Positions 54,569 through 64,000 of a stretch of 64,000 bases of DNA are shown in pieces (position 1 is the stretch's first letter; every line of letters starts with the position of its first letter). The translations under genes were made by a program, and so were the position numbers. Source of the stretch: Bathynomus jamesi (lineage: Eukaryota; Arthropoda; Malacostraca; Isopoda; Cirolanidae); contig JAJOZX010009463.1 of the NCBI GenBank assembly GCA_023014485.1, positions 27,501 through 91,500 on the forward strand, in the 5' to 3' direction. The notes below the pieces were generated by a model. It was given only the letters and a program-made list of their open reading frames with translations, had not been told where the DNA came from and searched no databases.

Positions 54569-55580
54569 TGTAACTTTTTTTTTATCTTTTTTCGAATTCT
54601 GAATACTCTGAATAAGATAAAGCGTTCTAGCAATGAAAACTATCAAAAACGTTCTGACCAGTATATAAAAAAGAGGGGGGGGGGTGAAATCTTCCCGCGC
54701 GTAGACGCATCCACCTATTTGCAAGTGACGTTCATTCTTTCCAGAAGGCTACACCTCTCGCTGCTGCCGCACCGACCAAAGGTCTCCCCAGGGCCGGACA
54801 GTCCCAAACGTGTTGCAGCTACCAACTGACAAACACTCGCGACGCAGGCGTCACGGATTTTCCGCCAGGAGCGAGAGCGAGATGCAGCCCCTTACTAAGT
54901 CTTACTAGTCACTCACAAGCGGCCAGACTCTTAGAATCCAGTGTTCAAGGGATATCCCACCAGACCCAGAGGCTACGCCCGAGACTTTACGCTGGCCTGG
55001 CAGCCAGCTGGGCAGTAAAGCTCTCTCACCTCAGAGCAGTAAGCCAGGCACCATCAATTGGTCACCAAAGAACGGTCGCAGGGGGCTGGTCAGGCCATTA
55101 CGCGTTAGGAATGGGCTTAACGGGGCACTAGCCACACTCCATTCATCGCGCCCCTACGCCTGGGACCCCTCCATCCCAGTCTCTCACAACCTACGAGCGT
55201 TAAATGGTGTTATTTATAGAGGTTCCAAAGCCTCTCTTCCCACGCATGAGGTAGCAGTAGGGTCCTAATAGTAAACGAAGAGAAAAAGACTTAATACTAA
55301 AAGAAAAGTTTTTTTTTTTTTTTTTTTTCAGTCAGAGGAGAACAACCTTAACGTAAGCTAAAAGGACAGAGTAGGGATGGGATGGGGTCCATGTAACCCT
55401 CGGGACGGGATTGTGCAAAATACTTCACCCGCCCTCCCGAAAGAGAGAGAGAACCTAAAGGAACTGGCAGCCAGTTCCTCTAGAATCCCACGACTCGGGA
55501 CCGGAGGGCTGTCACACCCCAAGTATACAGTTTACTACATCCAGAAGAAATGTGCATAACCTTTATACGACCTGCGTAGA
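54569..55580 (-). other. LINE family 1 5' UTR (best copy)
   Basis: Same leader as in the array units, with a T-run near 55309-55328. No gene is seen. Confidence 0.6.
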
Positions 55581-55589
55581 GATAGAGAG

Positions 55590-55620
<31 letters not shown>

Positions 55621-55644
55621 AGAGAAATAGAGATAGAGAGATAG

Positions 55645-55734
<90 letters not shown>

Positions 55735-55736
55735 GA

Positions 55737-55789
<53 letters not shown>

Positions 55790-55815
55790 AAAAGAGAGAG
55801 ATATAGAGAGAGAGA
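55581..55815 (-). repeat. (GA)n tract with 60-bp (AT)n core
   Basis: Tail of the type B LINE at 55816-57655. The AT block at about 55649-55709 is the longest of all the LINE tails here. Confidence 0.9.
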
Positions 55816-55916
55816 GTTACAAGGAGTTACAAGGAAAAGAAGTACCTCAAAAGGCTTGCGGCCCTTACTGAGGAGGTACGAATGGCAACGGGTGCCATGG
55901 AAAATTTTGTACACAC

Positions 55917-57655
55917 TCAAATAGTGTGCAATTTGGTCTAACCTTTTCTTGAACTGATCCACAGAGGACTGTTCACAACTTCTGAAGGTAACCTGCGCCA
56001 CGTGTCACAGATCTTATACGTAAAGTAATTCCCACACACACTAGTCCTAAACCGTTTCAATCCAACTTCCAACCATTGTTGCGAGTTGGGTTATCATTTA
56101 AACTAAACATACTTCTAAAATCGACATCGTGAAGTCCAGGGCCGTAACTAGGGTTTAGAATTAGTGAGGTCCAGATTTTTTCGAGCGCGGCGGCGGGACG
56201 AGCAAAATTTAGACCAAAATGACATCTACAAACACAACCCAAGCTATACACTAAACACAAAACCCTTGTCTATAATTATACTGTACAAAGGGACTGTTAG
56301 CAAAAAACACTTTTATTAAAGCTGCAGCAATATTTCACGGTTCAGTCTCTTTTTTTTTTTTTTAGGAAATAATTACCGAGGTCCGGACCTCGGTGACCTC
56401 ATAGGTAGTTACGGCCATGCGTTGAAACCCGCGTAAGAGCTTGAAAAACCTCGATCAGGTGACGGCGCAGCCTCCGAGTTTCAAGCGAAAACAAGTTCAG
56501 GGCGCGTAACCGTCGATTGTAGCCCCATATGCCTAACGGGAGGATTAACTTTGTGGCCCTCGCCTGCCCCTCGCTCCAGCCTCTCAATATCTTTCCTGAG
56601 GGTGATGACCAGAACTGCACTGCATACTCCAGTGCGGCCGAACAAGGGAATTGTACAGTGAGGAGCGCAATCTCCTTGTTTCGAAACTGAAATTGCCTCC
56701 TGATATAACCCAATAGTTTCTGGGCTTTCTTTTCCACTTCTACGCACTGTTTCGTAAACTTAAGGTCGCTGCTAATTAGCACACCCAAGTCCTTTTCTAA
56801 ATCAGTCACCTCGATATTACCCCCCAACATCGAGTAGTCCGACTTGGGATTGGCGTAGCCAATGTGCATCACTTTGCATTTACCCAAGTTTAAACGGCAT
56901 TTGCCATTTTCGGACCACTCTCCTATCGTACCTAGGTCCGCACGCAGTTCCTCGATCGCTTCGGTCGTCCCAACATTGGCCCCAAGCTTGGTGTCATCAG
57001 CGAATTTGGCGATCAGACTGTCGATGCCAGGACCGTCGATATCATTTATTTAAATGATAAAACACAGTGGCCCCAAAACGGAACCCTGTGGAACCCCACT
57101 AGTGACCGAAGACCCAACCCGAACTAGCCCCTTTAATTACATCCCTCTGAACATCCCTCTGCCGCCTATCCTCAGCGTTTTCAATCCACCTACCTATTTC
57201 CCCACCGATACCCAGCGCGCGCACTTTCGCTATTAGCGGCGGTGAGGTACCTTATCAAAGGCTTTCTGAAAGTCGAGATAAGTATATCAATCGCCCTACT
57301 CTTATCATACTCACTCAACATGACGTGGAAAAACTCGAGCAGTTGGTAAACACGACCTATGCCGTCTAAACCATGTTGGGAGTCCCCAAGCAGCTTGTAC
57401 GAATCCAAATGGTCAACGATCCAATCCGCTACTATCCCCTCTAATAATTTACCTACAACTGAAGTGAGACTAATGGGACGATAGTTCCCTGGACTTTCGT
57501 GATCCCCTTTCTTAAAGATAGGGGTCACGTTGGCTTCCCTCCAGTCACCAGGCACCTGGCCCGTCTCCAGCGATTTGTTGAAGACTGTAACCAGGTGGGG
57601 AGCCACCTGGTCGCGCACCTCCCGCAACACTCTGGGGAGAAACTGGTCTCACCCA
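55917..57655 (-). pseudogene. LINE family 1 ORF2 (type B), fragment
   Basis: Longest open pieces are 57190-57630 (RT fingers with PIFKKGD and NYRPISLTS) and 56399-56887 (MHIGYANPKSDYS onward). The frame is broken by the MITE and by at least ten indels. Keeps the type B TAA in the YIND block near 57050. Confidence 0.75.
56134..56419 (-). mobile_element. MITE at the same ORF2 site (fifth copy)
   Basis: Same element and site as at 7991, 13693, 19374 and 25091; the left target repeat has lost one T. The central palindrome is at about 56375-56394. Confidence 0.75.
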
Positions 57656-58611
57656 GGAGAGACACTCTCTCTTTATCTCCAACCATAAGTAGAGTATGTG
57701 ACCAACCTAACTCAATCTCAGGTGGCTGCCGCAAGGGCAGTTGAACTCTGTACCCTTACATTTCGGAGTCTAATTTATATCGGTCTTCATTTTTTCATTA
57801 ATTCCTTTTAAAATAATCTGCCGCAGTTTTGAAGTTTCTTCCTGATTAACTATTTATTCCAAGGTATTGCGTGAGGACATATTTTACTAGAATTCTGGAA
57901 AGAAAGTTTTGGAAATCTGTGCAAAATCGTGGAAAATCGATCGAGATTAGCAACTAATAAAACCTATTTTTATTTTCAGATTACCAAGTCGAATAGGGAT
58001 GATCATCTTTTATATAAAGAATTAATTAAATATTTATCTCAAACCTCATAAATTGTATAGTTTCTGAGTTTTTCATGACCTTGTTTTTTGTTCTTTATAG
58101 TTATAAGTTGTAAGTAAATTTATATTACTTGAAATTTGCTCTTTCATGTAAGAATTTAATTTCCATTGTGTATTTAAGGTAAGGATTAGCAAAAGGGCGT
58201 GCTCTTCCATATTAGAAAGATCAAAGGTGCCTATTTACTTGTCAAAGTTTTTTGATTTAATAAAAAAGGTAAATGACAAATTTATTGGATCAATGTATTT
58301 AGAATAGAGTTTGGAAGGAGCCTGAATGAGAATTATGTGAAGAAGAGAGCTTTTCTGGAAGGAAGTGCGAAAGTGGAGCAATGAAACAAAGTTTGAGAGT
58401 AGATGAAAATGGAAGAATGTTCACAGCGGATGCGGATCTATGGAAGAAATGAGGATTGCAATGTTTTAATGAAACACACCACTAGCAGAGAACCAACAAA
58501 CCTTTACAGGAATTAGTAAGAATGTGAAAATGAATAAAGGTGTACCAGATTCATTTAATCTGCTAGAGAAGTTTTGGTCCTGGAAGCACACACTTGGTTA
58601 TCAGGCTTCAT
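57656..58611 (+). pseudogene. Eroded second LINE remnant (duplicate of 27268-28232)
   Basis: AT-rich sequence with the eroded linker-like stretch, ending at the deletion joint at 58612. The RT fingers block seen at 28297 is missing here. Confidence 0.5.
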
Positions 58612-59426
58612 CGCCTGGGGATAGCCCAGAAAAGTCTCATGTTCCAGAGAAGTATACAGAAGAATGCAAAGATCAAGAAAAAGAAGAACAGCAGAAGGAG
58701 GAGGAGGAGGAGAAAGAAGAAGAAATAGACAAAGAAGCCGATGATGACGATGAGGCAATGATTGATGAGTCAGAATCCGAAATAATTTTGTCAGAATCAG
58801 AGTAAGTACCAGAGTAACCAATAATTAATTTTTATATAGTTTTGAAAAAATCAAATAAAAAACTTTCAGAAAAAAGCTATTATACTGAAAAACTGAAATT
58901 GAACACTTAATTACAAGGGATATTTTTTCTTTCTAAACTGTTGTGTAATGTGTTTTATTAATTTCTATATATAATTTTGAAAAAAATCAAATTAAAAAAA
59001 AATCCTGATTTTTTTCATAAAAAAGCTATGATACTGAAAAACTGAAATTGAACACACAATTACAAGGGGTATTTTTTATTTCCAAAGTGTCTTGAGATAT
59101 TTTATTAATTTCTATATAATTTTGAAAAAAAAAAATTCATAAAAAATAAATTTGATTTAATTACTGCCATCGCTGGTAGATACTGTACTTTCAATTGAAA
59201 TACAGTCTTTATACAATGATTCAATAAATTTTTTGCATTAGTTAATGTATTTATTTCTTCACTCATCCTATCATTCACGTCTGACTTAAAATTTCTCCAT
59301 TTTGATATGAACTGAAGTTAAGTTGTATCGGAATATTTGAAAAACCCTTCACATGTTCTAAAAAAAAATTGTCAAAAATTCTCGGTTCGAAGAATATTCA
59401 AGAAAATTCTCGAGAATATTACATTA
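58612..59426 (+). mobile_element. hAT-like element, left end deleted (duplicate of 28700-29507)
   Basis: The left TIR, HSE-like cluster and TATA box are lost in a deletion that joins TTCATCGCCTG to GGGGATAGCCC. The right end and its perfect GTTTGTGG (59427-59434) remain. The acidic frame is fused upstream to give an open stretch 58524-58805, which is probably meaningless. Confidence 0.7.
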
Positions 59427-59434
59427 GTTTGTGG

Positions 59435-59721
59435 CATTAGAGAATGCTTGGTAAGTGATGAGCAATGAGGGTTCCAAGGTTTTAGAGGTTGTAGGATCAA
59501 GTATTTGCAACGACATAAGTGACAGAAAGCGTGTGTGAAAGGAATTGCAAGGTGTACACGACTCGTTTTGGATCTTTAGAAAGGGCATGATAGTGAATAT
59601 AGCAGTGTGGAAGGTTTTGAATATATATAGGATTGATGGTAGAATCATGAATGTGGTGAAATAGGTTGAAATGGTGGAGGTTTGTTAGAAGCATGCAAGT
59701 TCGGGACTGGCTGTTTTATTT
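59435..59721 (+). pseudogene. Eroded second LINE remnant (duplicate of 29515-29790)
   Basis: Same eroded RT remnant as the first copy; no intact frame. Confidence 0.45.
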
Positions 59722-59940
59722 TTGAGATCGAGTAGCATCACCACGCACGACGTATCCAGTGACTGGATTGCTGATGCTACAAGTGTTGCTGCTTATTTTC
59801 GGCGATCTAGCATACGTGAAGAAGATCTGAAATTTTATGTTCAACAGACAGCTAGCGTGAAAAATATCAAGAGATTCCCTCAGTATCATGAAGTGCGTTT
59901 TGCTGAACATTTATTAAATCTTGTAGAAACAATAATTACC
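59722..59940 (+). pseudogene. Unidentified coding remnant, 5' part (second copy)
   Basis: Same frame as 29802-30020 with one residue change in 70 (VETIITN for VEAIITN). Ends at the TAATTACC repeat (59933-59940). Confidence 0.5.
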
Positions 59941-60593
59941 AATGCCAAAAACTTCACTTTTCTACGTGAAGGTCAAAATATGATAAAAAAACCCACTCTA
60001 ATAGACAGGTACTTATAAGCTGGACCCTGTAATGAGATTCTTGGTCAAAAAAATCCCTTACCGTGTCGGGTGAACGGGTTCTAACCTAAGTGTGAATTTC
60101 TTAAAGGTCTCTGGATTGTTTCCTTACAAGCTTTTGGTTCATTCGTTTTTTCGGTAAAATGTAAATGGAATAATAAACGTAAATGTAAATGTAATAATGG
60201 AAGTATTAAGTGAGGGGTCGCGCGTCTTACGGTACCTAACGCCACCACCACCGCCAATGAGATTCTTGGTCAAAAAAATCCCTTACCGTGTCGGGTGAAC
60301 GGGTTCTAACCTAAGTGTGAATTTCTTAAAGGTCTCTGGATTGTATCCTTACTCGCTTTTGGTTCATTCGTTTTTCGATAAAATGTAAATGGAATAATAA
60401 ACCACAGGCGAAAACGTGTTTTTGATGGATATCACTATTTTCACCCTTCCTCTATCGCGTGGTTTGCGTTATAATGACCTTACGACACTAGAAGTATGGT
60501 TGAAAACTTTATGAAGCGAACTACTTTTTTCACTTCTATCGCCAGCCAAAAGTTCACCCAAAGTTCGGCATAATAAGAACATAAAGAATTTAA

Positions 60594-60667
<74 letters not shown>

Positions 60668-61595
60668 AAAATATGAAAATCTATTCCAAAAACTCATCAA
60701 CATCTTCATTAGCATACTTAGAACTCTAATTTAGCAAAAAATGAGCGTTCTAGCTCAATTAATAACAGAGATACTATTGCGAGAATATTGCTGAACTTTG
60801 GAGGCGATTTCTGGCGAATTTTAATTTTGGCGCTTAGGTACCTCAAGACGCGGGACCCCTCAAATGTGGAAACCAATGTAAATGCAATAAATATAATAAC
60901 AAAGGTAATAAAATAAATGTAATAATAAGTGTAAGGGTAATAATAAAAAATGTTAAAAAACGTAAATGCAATAATAAATGCAGTAATTATGTCAAAATAA
61001 TGGAATCTGCATGTATAGAACAAGGAGATGGTTTTAATTTGTGCGAATGTACTTATAAGCTGGACCATTTAAAAAAATACCCTTCTGGTGTTGGGGGGAA
61101 CGGGCTCTAACCTAGGTGCGAATTTCTTAATGGTCTCTGGATTGTTTCCTCCTCGCCTTTTCATTCGTTTTTCGGTTTATAATCTCTGTATAATAAACAA
61201 CAATGTAATTATCAATGTAATAATAAATTTATAATTTCTGTAATAAATAATAATGCAATATTAAATGTAATAAATGTAACAATAAGTGTAATAATTATGT
61301 AAAAAAAAAAAAATAAAATAATAGAATCTGTATGTATTGAAGAAGATAGTTTTAAATTTGTGCGAATGTACTTATAGGCGGGTCCCTTTAATAAAAAAAT
61401 AAAAAAATGCCCTTCCGGTGTCGAGTGAACGGGATCTAACTTAGGTGCGAATTTCTTAATGGTCCCTGGACTGTTTTCCCTCTTGTTTTTGGTTCATTCG
61501 TTTTGCTGTAGCCACCCGAAGAGGATGCCAGTGGGCATCGAAACTGTTGTGGAAATAAACTCTGTCTATTAGAGTGGGTTTTTATTATCATACAG
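59941..61595. mobile_element. TIR-bounded element without the tRNA-like array
   Basis: Flanked by TAATTACC (59933-59940 and 61596-61603). The 30-bp inverted repeat and the four diverged internal repeats are as in the first copy. An uninterrupted (TA)n tract at 60598-60660 marks the site where the first copy carries the array. The hairpin-GAAAC motif lies at about 61513-61560. Confidence 0.6.
60598..60660. repeat. (TA)n microsatellite, empty site of the tRNA-like array
   Basis: About 60 bp of pure TA, continuous with flanks that match 30675 and 32973 in the first copy. Confidence 0.92.
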
Positions 61596-61603
61596 TAATT
61601 ACC

Positions 61604-62610
61604 AACTTAACTTTTATGCGAAAACGCATAACAGAAATAGGAACTAGAAGTGAAAAGGCACCAGCCATCCGCTTTCTTCGTGGTTGGTCTGCATAATCTT
61701 TCAATGTTAAATTCACAGTTGTCGTTGCAGACATTCTTCGACAATACAGTAATCTTCAAAAAGAATCTCAGCGTTCATTCATCACCTTACCAGACCTTCT
61801 GCAACACAAGGACAGAGTTCTGAAAGCTCTCGAGGTGATGATTTCTGCACCGTTTCCTGGTGGACAAAAAGAAGCAATGCACTCACAACAGCAACAAGCT
61901 GAAACTGGAGTTAATGAAGATGATCGATCAAGTAATGAAGGTTCAGAAGTTCCACCAAAGAAACGTCAAAAATTTTATTCGTTCGTGACCAAATCTAATC
62001 GCAACTTTCAGGCAGTCCGTCAAGAGCTTATCTTAGCTGCAAAGAATTTTTTGAATGAACGAATTGCAGATGAACAGGATGTGTGTGTGTGTGTGAAAGA
62101 CATAATTCGGGTGGCGAATGCCCAGAATACAAGAGTTAATAGATGCAGGTAGAAACATCGTCAAGCTGCTATTTGGTGAAAATGCTGTACAATTATTCGC
62201 GGATAACGCAATTGGATATTTTATTGGAAATGGAGTTCGCTCTTTCAATAAGATTGACAGCATTACTGCAAAGCTTTATGAGCTTCTGCGGAATTCTAAA
62301 AAGAATATCGTGCTCAATAAACTTATTCAAGCCTTTCTTGTAACATAGCCACACAGTATGCTTACGGAACGAGCGTATGACACTTCATACGCAACTTAAG
62401 ACGGACTCTCGAAGCACTATGTCTCGAGAAGTTGTAAACAGTAGAATGTGTATCGCCCTAAACTCAAAAAGCACAGCTCATTTTGATCCAAGGAAGTCGG
62501 TTGCTGATTTTCTGCAAGCTAAAGAGCGACGCAAGCACTTTCCTAACCAAGAATTATATCGTTGCCGTGAATTTGTTAAAAAGTTTTTTAGTGCTGACAA
62601 TAATGTATAA
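61604..62610 (+). pseudogene. Unidentified coding remnant, 3' part (second copy)
   Basis: Same pieces and same frameshifts as 33917-34923 (61835-62152, 62118-62348, 62377-62610), with one Leu/Ser difference. The sharing of all defects shows that the gene was dead before the duplication. Confidence 0.5.
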
Positions 62611-62731
62611 ATGCAGTAATGTATAAATGTTTAGATTTACAAAAATAATTATTTAAATTGATATATGTGTATAAGAAAATGGTTCGTATTTGTTCATGCT
62701 AACACGGATTGTTATATTGCTTAATATATAA

Positions 62732-62950
62732 TTGATATTTTATTTAGTTTTTATGCCGTTTAGTGGCAAGTCGCTAAAAGAGGCTATGCCTGCAGCCCCT
62801 CTCGCAAGTGCTGGAGATGGTAATTATGGAGACATCATGCTTCCTACTGTGGAGGAAAATACAGTTGGGTCTAGTGCTGTAACTGCTGTGCCTAGGATAA
62901 GTGGAATTCAACATGTAGAGAAGACTGGCAGAACTCCTGCATCTTCCTAA
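62732..62950 (+). CDS. Short unidentified open frame (second copy)
   Basis: 72 aa, one residue different from 35045-35263. No domain recognised; followed by the LINE endonuclease start at 62963. Weak support as a gene. Confidence 0.25.
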   Translation: MIFYLVFMPFSGKSLKEAMPAAPLASAGDGNYGDIMLPTVEENTVGSSAVTAVPRISGIQHVEKTGRTPASS

Positions 62951-63004
62951 TTGCAACATTGAAGGTAATCTCTTATAACTGTAGAGGCCAAAGCTTAGAC
63001 AATA

Positions 63005-63167
63005 TGTTATGAAAAGGCCAATGAATTCAACGTTTAGAGGCTTTATTCAACTAATTCAAACATAATTCATAATCGAGATTACATCTGAAACAGAACAGAA
63101 ATAATAATTAAAACCAATGAAAACATAATAGCAGTTAGCAAAAGTAAGTAAAGTTAAATTTACAACA
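63005..63167 (-). repeat. 3' LTR of the Ty3/gypsy element (second copy)
   Basis: 163 bp with a two-base difference from the LTRs of the first copy near 63112. Left target repeat CAATA at 63000-63004, as in the first copy. Confidence 0.93.
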
Positions 63168-63286
63168 TTCACCCCTCCCAAAAGGCAAAACATAAATTTT
63201 CTCAAAAATTAATATGAGACGAATTACATTACAGTACACATCTTACAAATCTAAAATATGAGACGAATTACATTACAGTACATATC

Positions 63287-64000
63287 TTACAAATCTAAAA
63301 TATCCGGCGCTTTCCTGCGGCGCTGAGATCGACGTAACGGGATGTCTCCAGCATTGACTGGAACATCAATTGATGGACTACTGTTTTTGGTGATGTGTCG
63401 TTGCTCATCTTCCATACCTTTCTCCACATCCATGTGTAAAGGGGAGTTCGGGCTTTTAGTTGACGGTAGATCCGGGGGATCGTTCTTTGTCAAAGTTTCT
63501 TGCCTTTGTTCATTGGATGTAGAGATCACAGGTTCTGCATCTGCATCCAAACGGACATTTTCTTGCGGGGCTGGTGCTAAATGCCTGACGGAAACGGTGG
63601 TTTCCCGTCCATCCTGTAGACGTACGTGCGCATATTGTGGATTAGCATCTAATATCTCTACTTCGTCGACCAATGGGTCGTCTTTATGATGACGTACGTG
63701 TCTTTTGAGGAGAGCCCTCCCCAGTGAGACCAACCATGTTGGTATAGCACTGCCATAGGATGATCGACGAGGAAATCCAAAGAATCGTTCGTGAGATGTC
63801 ATATTAGTGGCAGTTGAGAGCAAGGATCGAACAGAATGTAAGGCATCCGGGAGTACAGCTTCCCATTGAGAGCTATCCAAATCTCGGGATTTCACAGCTA
63901 AAGATACGGCCTTCCAAATAATGCTGTTATAGCGCTCGACTTGACCATTACCCTGTGGGTTGTATGGAGTGGTACGGCTGGTAGCCACTCTCCTCTCATG
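63287..64000 (-). CDS. Gag-Pol of the Ty3/gypsy element, C-terminal part (second copy, runs off the window)
   Basis: About 237 codons from the integrase catalytic core (NPQGNGQVERYN) to the natural stop after RRKAPDILDL. Unlike the first copy, the frame is intact across the TLTKNDPPD region because the extra A near 63494 is present. This gives the natural C-terminus: a basic RRSQRRRKAPDI motif after an acidic, Ser/Pro-rich stretch. The rest lies beyond the window. Confidence 0.9.
   Translation of the reverse strand, partial: HERRVATSRTTPYNPQGNGQVERYNSIIWKAVSLAVKSRDLDSSQWEAVLPDALHSVRSLLSTATNMTSHERFFGFPRRSSYGSAIPTWLVSLGRALLKRHVRHHKDDPLVDEVEILDANPQYAHVRLQDGRETTVSVRHLAPAPQENVRLDADAEPVISTSNEQRQETLTKNDPPDLPSTKSPNSPLHMDVEKGMEDEQRHITKNSSPSIDVPVNAGDIPLRRSQRRRKAPDILDL

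Larger units (their letters stand above)
50345..55580 (-). mobile_element. LINE family 1, best-preserved full-length copy (type A, no MITE)
   Basis: Complete order: 5' UTR (54569-55580), ORF1 (53149-54568), ORF2 (50445-53150), 3' UTR and tail. It carries the type A stop at the Lys position (near 51905). ORF1 is open over the esterase domain, and the RT region has only one frameshift between 51858 and the C-terminus. Confidence 0.88.
55816..57655 (-). mobile_element. LINE family 1, type B, 5'-truncated (duplicate of 24767-26600)
   Basis: 3' UTR, ORF2 with the MITE at 56134-56419, ending at the same LINE/non-LINE joint as 27267. Rich in 1-base indels and small duplications (for example CATCCCTCTGAACATCCCTCTG near 57140). 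Confidence 0.8.
57656..64000 (+). repeat. Segmental duplication, second copy (direct, about 30.4 kb from the first)
   Basis: Matches 27268-36330 in order and orientation, with few base differences. Differences in structure: loss of 28233-28699, absence of the 2.24-kb tRNA-like array, and one A more in the LTR gag-pol. The window edge cuts it inside the LTR element. The match extends leftward through the LINE at 55816-57655, so the duplicated block is larger than the non-LINE part. Confidence 0.95.

Overview
The window is animal nuclear DNA made almost entirely of transposable elements. No host gene, rRNA, CRISPR array or bacterial-style operon can be supported. CR1/L2-type LINEs with an ORF1 esterase, a Ty3/gypsy LTR element, hAT elements and long (GA)n and (AT)n tracts fit an invertebrate, most plausibly an arthropod such as a crustacean. 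The species is an inference and cannot be fixed from this sequence.

Layout. From 1 to about 27.3 kb there is a head-to-tail array of minus-strand LINEs (called family 1). The repeat period is about 5.7 kb. Each unit reads, on the minus strand, 5' UTR, ORF1 (zinc-binding N-terminus, coiled coil, SGNH esterase), ORF2 (APE-type endonuclease, reverse transcriptase), a 3' UTR with a GNRA-capped hairpin, two 10-bp end repeats and a (TC)n tail. Several units carry the same 285-bp MITE at the same site in ORF2, and copies share nonsense codons, so the array grew at least partly by DNA-level duplication of dead copies.

From 27.3 to 42.0 kb there is a nest of other elements: an eroded LINE reverse transcriptase hit by a hAT element, an unidentified coding sequence split by a TIR-bounded element that holds a palindromic array of tRNA-like units, a complete Ty3/gypsy element (35318-39436) inserted in a second eroded LINE, and a complete hAT derivative (40791-41934). 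From 42.0 to 55.6 kb LINE pieces return, including a diverged family (family 2), template-switch-like chimeras, an internally deleted derivative, a 590-bp tandem duplication, a lone tRNA-like sequence and the best-preserved family 1 element (50345-55580). From 55.6 kb to the end the sequence repeats the 24.6-36.3 kb region as a direct segmental duplication. That second copy lacks the tRNA-like array and lost the left part of the first hAT element.

How the parts relate. The LINE ORF1 and ORF2 products would form the retrotransposition RNP and act on the conserved 3' hairpin and tail. All ORF2 copies here are broken, so none looks autonomous. The Ty3/gypsy element has identical LTRs, a 5-bp target duplication and a polypurine tract. 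In place of a tRNA primer site it has an 11-nt match to its own LTR, suggesting Tf1-like self-priming. The strongest candidates for something new are that priming arrangement, the covarying GNRA hairpin shared by two LINE families, and the inverted tRNA-like array present in only one of two otherwise matching segments.
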